Positions 33,421 through 41,063 of a stretch of 64,000 nucleotides of DNA are shown piece after piece. The number at the start of each line of letters is the position of its first letter. Positions within the stretch are counted from its first letter, which is position 1. The DNA is from Bacillota bacterium (GTDB taxonomy: Bacteria; Bacillota; Negativicutes; Sporomusales; CTSoil-080): the NCBI GenBank assembly GCA_017889635.1, contig JAGGAC010000007.1, forward strand, positions 1 to 64,000, read 5' to 3'. The translations under genes and the position numbers were made by a program. Under the pieces are notes generated by a model. It worked only from the letters and a program-made list of their open reading frames with translations, made no database searches and was not told the DNA's origin.

Positions 33421-35211
33421 ATGCAACACATCAGAGCGCATGTACTTATTTGTGCCGGTACCGGCTGCACTGCGTCAGGGGCAAAAAGAGTAGAAGCAGC
33501 CCTGCAGGAAGAACTGGCGAAAAAAGGATTGGATAAAGAAATTAAGATAGTTGAGACTGGCTGCCATGGTTTTTGTGAGGCCGGTCCACTGGTTATTGTT
33601 TACCCTGAGGGAACTTTCTACGTACGTGTCCAGGAAGAGGACGTGCCGGAGTTGGTCGAAAGTCATTTATACAAAGGCCGTATTGTAGAGCGCCTGTTGT
33701 ATAAAGAACCTGTCACTCATGAGAGCGTGCCTAATTACAATGACCTTAGCTTCTATAAAAAACAACAGCGCATGGTGTTGGCTAACTGCGGTCATATAAA
33801 CCCCGAAGTTATCGGTGATTATATAGCTAGTGGTGGCTATGAAGCGTTGGCAAAGGCCCTGACGGGGATGTCTCCGACTGAGGTAGTAGCTGAAGTGAAA
33901 AAATCTGGGTTGCGTGGCCGCGGCGGCGGCGGGTTCCCTACTGGGATGAAATGGGGATTTACCCAGAACGCTGTTGGGGATAAGAAATACGTCGTTTGTA
34001 ATGCCGATGAAGGTGACCCAGGGGCGTTTATGGACCGCAGTGTACTAGAAGGTGATCCGCATCGTGTTATCGAGGGTATGGCGATTTGCGGCTACGCTAT
34101 CGGAGCGGATGAAGGCTATCTTTATGTGCGGGCCGAATATCCTTTGGCGATAAAACGGCTTCGTATTGCTATAGATCAGGCTGAAGAAATGGGTCTTTTA
34201 GGTGAGAATATTTTTGGCTCTGGGTTCAATTTTCGATTAAAAATTAAAGAAGGCGCCGGAGCTTTTGTCTGCGGCGAAGAAACAGCTCTTCTAGCATCCA
34301 TTGAAGGAAAGCGTGGGATGCCTCGTCCTCGCCCTCCCTTTCCGGCTATTTCCGGTTTGTGGGGTAAGCCGACAAACATCAATAATGTCGAAACCTTTGC
34401 CAATATACCGCAGATTATTAATAAAGGCTCGGCTTGGTACGCAAGCATTGGTACTGAAAAAAGCAAAGGTACCAAAGTATTTGCGCTAACCGGGCGGATT
34501 AACCATACTGGTCTGGCGGAAGTGCCAATGGGTATAAGCATGCGGGAAATTATTTTCGACATTGGCGGCGGTATTATCGGTGGCAAAAAATTTAAGGCTG
34601 TTCAGATCGGTGGTCCATCAGGCGGCTGTTTGCCAGAACAATTACTTGACCTTCCTGTCGATTATGATTCCTTGATTCAAGTTGGAGCAATGATGGGCTC
34701 AGGCGGTCTTGTAGTTATGGATGAAACAACCTGCATGGTTGACTTGGCAAAATTTTTCCTTGCTTTTACTCAGGCTGAATCTTGCGGCAAGTGTACGCCG
34801 TGCCGTGAAGGCACTAAGCGTATGCTTGAAATATTGAATAGAATTACAGAGGGAAATGGTAAAGAAGGGGATATTGAGTTATTAGAGGAGATGTCCCGTA
34901 ATATAAAGAATACGGCACTATGTGGCTTGGGGCAAACCGCGCCAAATCCTGTTTTGAGTACACTTCGGTATTTTCGTAATGAATACGAAGCACATATAAC
35001 TGAAAAACGTTGTCCGGCGGGCGCGTGTAGTGCGCTGACAGGCTATAGCATTACCGAGCTTTGTAAAGGTTGCGGGTTATGTAAAAAATCTTGCCCGGTA
35101 GAGGCCATTAGCGGTGAAATTAAGGGACGCCATAACATCAATTCCGAAGCCTGCATAAAGTGTGGAGCCTGCATAGCAAAATGTCCGTTCAAAGCTATTA
35201 TTAAAGGTTAA
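33421..35211 (+). CDS. hydB: Bifurcating [FeFe]-hydrogenase HydB subunit (NuoF-like, NAD/FMN)
   Basis: 596 aa. N-terminal [2Fe-2S] thioredoxin-like domain (CAGTGCTASGAKRV; CHGFCEAGP), then the NuoF core with the Gly-rich nucleotide site GLRGRGGGGFPTGMKW and FMN region YLYVRAEYPLAI...GEETALLASIEG, a [4Fe-4S] motif SCGKCTPCREGTKRM, and C-terminal 2x[4Fe-4S] (CKGCGLCKKSCP; CIKCGACIAKCP). It binds NAD(H) and FMN and is the proposed bifurcation site between NADH and ferredoxin. SD GGAGG precedes ATG 33421. Confidence 0.95.
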   Translation: MQHIRAHVLICAGTGCTASGAKRVEAALQEELAKKGLDKEIKIVETGCHGFCEAGPLVIVYPEGTFYVRVQEEDVPELVESHLYKGRIVERLLYKEPVTHESVPNYNDLSFYKKQQRMVLANCGHINPEVIGDYIASGGYEALAKALTGMSPTEVVAEVKKSGLRGRGGGGFPTGMKWGFTQNAVGDKKYVVCNADEGDPGAFMDRSVLEGDPHRVIEGMAICGYAIGADEGYLYVRAEYPLAIKRLRIAIDQAEEMGLLGENIFGSGFNFRLKIKEGAGAFVCGEETALLASIEGKRGMPRPRPPFPAISGLWGKPTNINNVETFANIPQIINKGSAWYASIGTEKSKGTKVFALTGRINHTGLAEVPMGISMREIIFDIGGGIIGGKKFKAVQIGGPSGGCLPEQLLDLPVDYDSLIQVGAMMGSGGLVVMDETTCMVDLAKFFLAFTQAESCGKCTPCREGTKRMLEILNRITEGNGKEGDIELLEEMSRNIKNTALCGLGQTAPNPVLSTLRYFRNEYEAHITEKRCPAGACSALTGYSITELCKGCGLCKKSCPVEAISGEIKGRHNINSEACIKCGACIAKCPFKAIIKG

Positions 35212-35235
35212 TTTATTAAAAGTGTGGTGATAAAG

Positions 35236-36960
35236 ATGGAAATGGTAAATGTTACAATAGATGGACAACAACTTGAAGTGCCCAAGACTGCTACCGTGCT
35301 TGAAGCAGTGCAAAGGGCCGGTATAAAAATACCGACACTTTGTTATCATCCTGAACTTAGACCAGAAGGAGCCTGCAGGGTTTGTATGGTCGAGGTTGAA
35401 GGAGCTCGTAGTTTGGTGGCGTCCTGTGTTTATCCTGTAAGTGATGGGATAGTAGTTCGCACTAATACTGCAGCTGTGCGAGAGGCACGCCGGATGGTAG
35501 TGGAGCTTTTATTAGCTAATCATCCGCCTGACTGTTTTACCTGTGCTCGTAATTTAAACTGTGAACTTCAAACAATTGCTGCTGACTTGGGCTTAAGAAA
35601 AGTCAGGTTTGAGGGAGAACGGAAAAGCATTCCTATTGACGCTAATAATCCTTCCTTGGTTCGCGACCAGGAAAAGTGTATTCTGTGCGGACGATGCATT
35701 CGAGCTTGTAGTGAGCGACAGGGAGTAAATGTATATAGTTTTGTTCACCGCGGGTTTAATACTAATGTTGCTCCGGCTTTCGAAACTGGTTTGGATGAAG
35801 CTCCGTGTACTTTTTGCGGGCAGTGCGCTGCTGTCTGTCCTACTGCTGCAATAGTCGAAAAGGACGATACGGCGGCAGTATGGAGAGCCATCAGCGATCC
35901 AACGAAGCACGTAGTAGTACAAACTGCCCCAGCCGTTCGGGTGGCTCTGGGTGAGGCCTTGGGAATGGGACCTGGTAGTATTGTTACCGGTAAAATGGTT
36001 GCTGCGCTACGTGACCTTGGATTTGACAGGGTTTTCGATACCGATTTTAGCGCTGATTTAACTATTATGGAAGAAGGTCATGAGTTTATTGGCCGTCTGT
36101 CGAATGGCGGCAAACTGCCGATGATTACCTCTTGTAGCCCTGGTTGGGTCAATTTTATTGAAATTATGTATCCTGACCTATTAGATCATCTTTCAACCGC
36201 CAAATCACCACAGCAAATGTTTGGTGCGTTGGTGAAGACCTATTATGCTGAAAAAAGCGGTATTAACCCCAAAGATATTGTGTCAGTCTCAGTGATGCCT
36301 TGTACCGCTAAGAAAGCGGAGGCGGCCCGCGAAGAAATGAACTCTAGCGGGTACCAGGATGTCGATTATGTACTGACTACTAGGGAACTTGCTCGCATGA
36401 TCAAAGCGGCAGGCATTGATTTTAGCAAACTAGCGGCTGAGCAATTTGATGCTCCTTTAGGTATTTCGACTGGTGCCGCGGTCATATTTGGAGCCACTGG
36501 TGGGGTTATGGAAGCCGCCCTTAGGACAGTGGCGGAAGTTGTGACCGGAAAGGAACTCGAGTCTCTTGATTTCCATGCTGTACGGGGCTTGACAGGCGTA
36601 AGAGAAGCTGAAGTGCCGGTAGGGGATCTCAAAGTCAAAGTTGCTGTTGCGCATACCTTGGCCAATGCTAGAAAATTGTTAGACAGAATTAGAAACGGTC
36701 AGGCTGATTATCACTTTATCGAAATTATGGCTTGCCCCGGAGGCTGCATCGGCGGCGGCGGTCAGCCTTATTCGACATCCTGTGATATCCGGCAAAAACG
36801 CATTGATTCCATTTATGAGTGCGACCAATGCAGTTCACTAAGGAAGTCGCATGAAAATCCGGCGATAAAAGAACTTTATGAAACTTGGCTCGGGAAGCCG
36901 CTGGGCGAGAAATCACATCATTTGCTACATACTCATTATCATCAACAAAAGCGTGGTTGA
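35236..36960 (+). CDS. hydA: Bifurcating [FeFe]-hydrogenase catalytic subunit HydA
   Basis: 574 aa from ATG 35236 (ATG 35242 possible). N-terminal [2Fe-2S] (CYHPELRPEGACRVC), His/Cys3 [4Fe-4S] (HPPDCFTCARNLNC), two [4Fe-4S] motifs, then the H-cluster domain: L1 TSCSPGWVNF, L2 MPCTAKKAEA, L3 MACPGGCIGGGGQP, all consistent with an active A3-type enzyme (the Ser in TSCSP is common in this group). C-terminal small-subunit region ends HTHYHQQKRG. It reduces protons or oxidises H2 with HydBC. A terminator follows. Confidence 0.96.
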   Translation: MEMVNVTIDGQQLEVPKTATVLEAVQRAGIKIPTLCYHPELRPEGACRVCMVEVEGARSLVASCVYPVSDGIVVRTNTAAVREARRMVVELLLANHPPDCFTCARNLNCELQTIAADLGLRKVRFEGERKSIPIDANNPSLVRDQEKCILCGRCIRACSERQGVNVYSFVHRGFNTNVAPAFETGLDEAPCTFCGQCAAVCPTAAIVEKDDTAAVWRAISDPTKHVVVQTAPAVRVALGEALGMGPGSIVTGKMVAALRDLGFDRVFDTDFSADLTIMEEGHEFIGRLSNGGKLPMITSCSPGWVNFIEIMYPDLLDHLSTAKSPQQMFGALVKTYYAEKSGINPKDIVSVSVMPCTAKKAEAAREEMNSSGYQDVDYVLTTRELARMIKAAGIDFSKLAAEQFDAPLGISTGAAVIFGATGGVMEAALRTVAEVVTGKELESLDFHAVRGLTGVREAEVPVGDLKVKVAVAHTLANARKLLDRIRNGQADYHFIEIMACPGGCIGGGGQPYSTSCDIRQKRIDSIYECDQCSSLRKSHENPAIKELYETWLGKPLGEKSHHLLHTHYHQQKRG

Positions 36961-36974
36961 AAATAATAAAGATT

Positions 36975-37024
36975 AAAAAGCACCAACTTGCACTTGAAAA
37001 TGTAATGCAAGTTGGTGCTTTTTG
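36975..37024. terminator. Terminator of the hyd operon
   Basis: A perfect 18-bp stem AAAAAGCACCAACTTGCA / TGCAAGTTGGTGCTTTTT with a 13-nt loop, 15 nt after the hydA stop. Confidence 0.93.
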
Positions 37025-37052
37025 TAAAGAATACCGCTACTAAGATCCTAAA

Positions 37053-37260
37053 TGTAGGAGGGCCAAGCTGCCCGGTAAATGGACAGTCTTGGCTAAGTAT
37101 TTATAGAGAATATAATGACTGCTTGGTATATTATATTCCGTGCTTAGAATAGCTTTTATAGGCCGTTTACCGTCTTGCCCAGGACTATATCGAGCAGCCT
37201 TCTTTACAGTGGGTTACGGGACGAAGCATCATCCAAACCACTACAGAAAACCTCCCTTCG
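37053..37260 (+). ncRNA. Candidate structured non-coding RNA of unknown class
   Basis: A gene-free stretch with dense potential pairing: outer GGAGG (37057) with CCTCC (37251); hairpin GCCAAGCTG/CAGTCTTGGC (37062-37093); hairpin GAATATAAT/ATTATATTC (37108-37138) inside CTAAG/CTTAG; a 10-bp long-range pairing CGGTAAATGG (37073) with CCGTTTACCG (37163) that would be a pseudoknot with the first hairpin loop; and AGTGG/CCACT (37208/37238). It does not match RNase P, tmRNA, SRP or riboswitch motifs I know. Strand is not certain. Confidence 0.4.
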
Positions 37261-37536
37261 CTTGAGTAGTATATATTATTAAAAAAGGGTAGCTGAAATT
37301 CCTAATGGTTACAATTTATCTATTTGAAAAATATGGATAAAGCTGTAGTAAGGTTTGGCTGTATACCTATTAGAAAGTAAAGTGATATTTTAATAGTATA
37401 TTAACGAAGTGGATTAGGAGTATGGATTAAAACAGAAAGCGAAAATGGAAAATATGCATTAATGACTAAGGGGGCAAGTTATGCTAGACTATACATAAAA
37501 TGTAGTCAATAATTTTATTGAGAGGATGAAACAGGA
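37261..37536 (+). other. AT-rich gap upstream of lipoprotein gene
   Basis: No ORF, terminator or clear promoter seen. GACTA/TAGTC (about 37488-37505) can form a small hairpin just before the lipoprotein SD. Confidence 0.4.
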
Positions 37537-38007
37537 ATGTTGAATAGAAAAATGACGCTTATACTGATTATAAGCATTATGGTGATCGTATTAGCGGCAG
37601 CTGGGTGCGGAGGTGGCAGTGGACTTCAGCGGGTTTCCGGGCTGTCCTCCGATGATGTGGTAAAGACCTTTTTTAATGCAGCTAAATCAGGTCAGTTAAA
37701 TGAAGCTGCTCTGTATGTGGCGCCAAGCTCAAAAAATGACCCCCAGACAGTTCTGAAATATCTGACTGGCCAATCAGGTCTGGAAGTAATAAAGCATGCT
37801 AATCTTCTGTCATTAAAAAAGGTAACTGAACAAGGTAATTACGCAGTTGTTGTGGCTACGTTGCAGCCTGAGCAGAATAGCCTTGCGTTGACAGTTAAAC
37901 CGGTTGGGTTGGAAAAGATTAATGGTGAGTGGTATATTGTTGATTTCAGTAAAATTTATCAAGATTCAAAATATCAATTGTTGCAGCAACTATTGAGCAA
38001 GATATAG
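37537..38007 (+). CDS. Predicted lipoprotein of unknown function
   Basis: 156 aa. N-terminal signal with lipobox LAAAGC (Cys at ~24), then a Gly/Ser linker and a ~110-aa domain (SSDDVVKTFFNAAKSGQLNEAALYV ... GEWYIVDFSKI) of the DUF4878/NTF2-like type found in small lipoproteins. Anchored to the outer face of the inner membrane. Upstream SD GAGAGGATG. No partner in the neighbourhood; the next gene is 250 nt away. Confidence 0.75.
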   Translation: MLNRKMTLILIISIMVIVLAAAGCGGGSGLQRVSGLSSDDVVKTFFNAAKSGQLNEAALYVAPSSKNDPQTVLKYLTGQSGLEVIKHANLLSLKKVTEQGNYAVVVATLQPEQNSLALTVKPVGLEKINGEWYIVDFSKIYQDSKYQLLQQLLSKI

Positions 38008-38009
38008 AG

Positions 38010-38075
38010 TTTATCTCGTTAACAGCCTGTAAGACTCATTTATATCTAAAAGGCGGGAGCAATCCCGTCTTTTTT
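38010..38075 (-). repeat. Dispersed palindromic repeat, copy C (inverted, partial), doubling as terminator
   Basis: The complement reads GACGGGATTGCTCCCGCC...GAGTCTTACAGGCTGTTAACGAGATAAA, matching the 3' halves of copies A and B. In the plus direction GGCGGGAGCAATCCCGTC plus TTTTTT (38052-38075) is a usable terminator for the lipoprotein gene. Confidence 0.7.
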
Positions 38076-38257
38076 GCTATTTGCTCGGGTTGGGCGAATA
38101 TTGTGTATGCTGTTATCAAGGTATTTGATTAGGATACTGAAGTTTTTACAACATCTCTTGTGGAAATAATTTACATATAGCTATATAATATGCTTGATAG
38201 AAAAATTTGTTTCAAAATAATTGTTGGCGATATACGAGGTGATGACTTATTGTTAAT

Positions 38258-40153
38258 TTGGTCGGAATACTCGTTTCGATAAAAGACGAAATCAATAATG
38301 GAACAGTTAATGAGCTTGAAAAACTAGGTGAACCGTTATCATACATGTCTATAAGCAGAACTGAACTAGTAAATGAGTTTGCTGGACTAACCAAAGCATT
38401 GATAAATTCAATTTATAACAACTCTTTTTCGTATTTAACAACTTATTTGAATGGTATATGTAAGGTCAGACTTGAACAAAGTGTTAGACTGTCTGATATC
38501 ATGGCGGTTTTTGATGTCTATGAAACAGCATTAAAGGATGCAATGTCGTCTTATCTTCTACAGGATTTGGTTAGCCTAAACCGCTTTCGCAGGGAGATCG
38601 ATACCCTACTAGACCGGGCTCGTGTTTATGTATCGGAGCATTTCTTTGTGCTATATGAGGAAACAGTTTTCAGACAATTTGAGCAGCTGCGTATTATAAA
38701 CGATATTTCAACACATATTGCTTCTTCCTTAAACATTAACAATGCGCTGAATTTCATTGTTACTAATGCGGTACATGTGTTTAATGCAACTTGTGGAAGT
38801 ATATCTCTTGTTAGTAAAACAGGGGAGTTTTTAACAAGCACTTCTCATGGCTGGAAAAAAGAATCTTCACCTCAAGTTATTTCTAATAACGTATTATCAT
38901 TTGCTAATATAGTAGTGATATCAGCAAAAGACCATGTTCTTGATTCTTATAATGAAGTATTTATTAGTGAAGGTGTAGAAAAGTTTATTTTGATTAAACT
39001 TTGTAGTAATGCACACGTCTTAGGGCTGCTAGTTCTGGGCTTTAATGATGATCGTAGTTTAACTGAGGCTGATGAACGGGTATTATCTACTTTTGCTAAT
39101 CATGCTGCTGTAGCTGTGCAGAACGCGCAACTATATGGCGATACTGATCAAAAACTGCAAGATCGTGTTCATGAAGTAACGGTTTTGTTGGAACAAAACC
39201 GAGCGATATTGTACTCTATGCGTGAAGGAGTAATAGCCATTGATGCCGAGGGGTATATAACAACCATCAATAATGAGGCATTCCGTATGTTACACGGTGC
39301 TACTGAACTTATTGGTGAGCATATCAGCCGGGTTATACCTGACTCTAGAATGCTTATGGTTGTTGCAACCGGAAAAGCAGAATATGACCAAGAGTATAAA
39401 ATCAGTAATGGTTCAGTGATAGTAAATAGTGTTCCTATAGTTGTGAATGGTAAGGTTACAGGAGCTATAGCAACATTTCGAGATAAACAGGATTATAAAC
39501 AGATTGCTGAAGAATTAATCGGAGTAAAGAGTCTACTTGAATCAATGCGGGCGCAGTCTCATGAATTTATTAATAAGCTTCATGCTATATCTGGTTTAAT
39601 TCAAATGGAACAATATGATAAGGTTGTGGAACTGATAACCCAAATTTATAAAAATAAGCAAGAACTTATCAGCTTTATTGTAAAACGTATCCAAGATAAA
39701 GCTACAGCTGGATTGCTTCTAGGGAAGATTAGTCAGGCAAAAGAAAAAGGCGTAATGCTTAGAATTACGCCTCGTACCCGGTTGAAATCGTTGCCAGAAC
39801 ATTTTAGCAGCGCGTCAATGGTAACGGTAATTGGGAACTTAATAACGAATGCCATTGAAGCGGTACTTGACCAAACTGTTGATCGCAGAATTATTGATGT
39901 TCATATTTTGGCGGGGAAGAAGTATTTGAATATTGTGGTTAACGATAAAGGACAAGGTATTTTGAAGAAGGATCAAAAAAAAGTCTTTCAACGAGGTTTT
40001 TCAACGAAACAAGGAAGCCGTGGCATCGGATTAGCGCTTGTACGTCAGGAAGTTGAGGCAAGCGGAGGAAGGATAATTCTTAAATCCCAGCAGAATGTTG
40101 GAAGCAAATTTACAGTTATGGTTCCGTTGATGATAAAAGAATGCGGAGGGTGA
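38258..40153 (+). CDS. Soluble CitA/DcuS-type sensor histidine kinase with GAF and PAS domains
   Basis: About 631 aa without any membrane helix. An N-terminal helical domain (~1-150) is followed by GAF (~155-295; IASSLNINNALNFIVTNAVHVF), a linker coiled coil, PAS (~310-420; MREGVIAIDAEGYITTINNEAFRML), the phospho-acceptor region SMRAQSHEFINKLHAISGL and a HATPase with NLITNAIEAV, DKGQGI and GSRGIGLALVRQ. Such kinases normally sense dicarboxylates outside the cell; this one should sense an internal signal. Start unclear: GAGGTGAT is 14 nt before TTG 38258 but 5 nt before ATT 38249. The regulator gene follows. Confidence 0.88.
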   Translation: MVGILVSIKDEINNGTVNELEKLGEPLSYMSISRTELVNEFAGLTKALINSIYNNSFSYLTTYLNGICKVRLEQSVRLSDIMAVFDVYETALKDAMSSYLLQDLVSLNRFRREIDTLLDRARVYVSEHFFVLYEETVFRQFEQLRIINDISTHIASSLNINNALNFIVTNAVHVFNATCGSISLVSKTGEFLTSTSHGWKKESSPQVISNNVLSFANIVVISAKDHVLDSYNEVFISEGVEKFILIKLCSNAHVLGLLVLGFNDDRSLTEADERVLSTFANHAAVAVQNAQLYGDTDQKLQDRVHEVTVLLEQNRAILYSMREGVIAIDAEGYITTINNEAFRMLHGATELIGEHISRVIPDSRMLMVVATGKAEYDQEYKISNGSVIVNSVPIVVNGKVTGAIATFRDKQDYKQIAEELIGVKSLLESMRAQSHEFINKLHAISGLIQMEQYDKVVELITQIYKNKQELISFIVKRIQDKATAGLLLGKISQAKEKGVMLRITPRTRLKSLPEHFSSASMVTVIGNLITNAIEAVLDQTVDRRIIDVHILAGKKYLNIVVNDKGQGILKKDQKKVFQRGFSTKQGSRGIGLALVRQEVEASGGRIILKSQQNVGSKFTVMVPLMIKECGG

Positions 40154-40158
40154 GCATT

Positions 40159-40857
40159 ATGGATGGCAAGGTTAATACTGTAATTATTGAAGACGAGCCT
40201 ATGGTGCTCGAACTTCATCGGCAGTACACTAATAGAATTAAGGAATATTGTTTGATCGGGTGTGCTTTAAGCGGTGAAGATGGGCTTAGGTTGGTAGAGG
40301 AAAAAAAGCCTCACTTGGCTGTTGTTGATATTTATATGCCAGGAATTAATGGCTTAGAGGTGCTAAAACATATTCGAAGTCAAGGCTGGAATACTGATGT
40401 TATACTGGTAACCGCTGCGCATGATACTGAGTCTGTGCAACAAGGCATTCAGTATGGTGCAGTGGACTATATTGTCAAACCTTTTACTTTTCAGCGTTAT
40501 AAAAAGGCACTTTCTAGTTATAGAGAATACTTTAACAAATTGCGGTTAAGCAAATCAATGTCCCAACAGGATATTGATGCGTTAAAATCAAATATTATTG
40601 GCACTAGGCCACATTTACCTAAAGGTTTGCAACAAACTACGCTTGATGCAATTGTCGAATCCTTGCAGCAGAATCAAGGGTACTTTACAGCCCAGGAAGT
40701 TTCAAAAAGTACTGGAATATCCAGGATTACCGTGAGGCGATATCTTCATTATCTTCTTGACAATGGATGGCTTAAAGAGAACATGTCTTATGGTCCTATT
40801 GGGCGTCCGTTGCAAAAGTATATAATTATTAAAGAGTTTATAAATCAGAATAATTGA
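40159..40857 (+). CDS. CitB/DcuR-family response regulator
   Basis: 232 aa from ATG 40159 (SD GGAGGGTGAG; ORF opens at 40141 within the kinase end). Receiver domain with acidic IIEDEP, phospho-Asp in LAVVDIYMPGING, and Lys in DYIVKPF. The C-terminal helix-turn-helix (GYFTAQEVSKSTGISRITVRRYLHYLL) is of the CitB type. It pairs with the kinase just upstream. Likely targets are the following CDC48-por operon or the MFS gene (inference). A terminator follows. Confidence 0.92.
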   Translation: MDGKVNTVIIEDEPMVLELHRQYTNRIKEYCLIGCALSGEDGLRLVEEKKPHLAVVDIYMPGINGLEVLKHIRSQGWNTDVILVTAAHDTESVQQGIQYGAVDYIVKPFTFQRYKKALSSYREYFNKLRLSKSMSQQDIDALKSNIIGTRPHLPKGLQQTTLDAIVESLQQNQGYFTAQEVSKSTGISRITVRRYLHYLLDNGWLKENMSYGPIGRPLQKYIIIKEFINQNN

Positions 40858-40897
40858 GCGTAGGACATATGGTTAAAACAAGTCCGACGTAATGAGC

Positions 40898-40925
40898 AAA
40901 AAAGCCAGAATACTGGCTTTTTTTA
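40898..40925 (+). terminator. Terminator after the two-component system
   Basis: AAAAAAGCCAG / CTGGCTTTTTT with a 4-nt loop and continued T-run. Confidence 0.92.
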
Positions 40926-40970
40926 TTTTTGATATCTAGTAAACAGGTTATTTTATTTACGTTATTACCT

Positions 40971-41013
40971 TAATTTACTAAATGTGGTAAATATTAAAAG
41001 CTTCATTTATACT
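40971..41013 (+). promoter_or_regulatory. Putative activated promoter of CDC48-por
   Basis: An imperfect inverted repeat TTAATTTAC-TAAATGTG-GTAAATATTAA (40971-41000) overlaps the -35 region, with TATACT (41008-41013) as -10. The weak -35 plus AT-rich dyad suits a CitB-type activator. Inference. Confidence 0.35.
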
Positions 41014-41063
41014 GAAATCAAAAGAAGGAAATTTTAAATGGGTCTTCAAAGGGGGAAAGATTT

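Noticed and set aside
35236-36960. Defective H-cluster in HydA because of TSCSPGW
   Set aside because: Ser at that position is common in active bifurcating hydrogenases; other motifs are intact.
37053-37260. RNase P RNA, tmRNA, SRP RNA, 6S RNA or cobalamin riboswitch
   Set aside because: The diagnostic core motifs (such as GAGGAAAGTCC, tag ORF, GGAAG tetraloop, B12 box in the right setting) were not found on either strand, so only an unnamed candidate is reported. 6S RNA cannot be excluded by eye.
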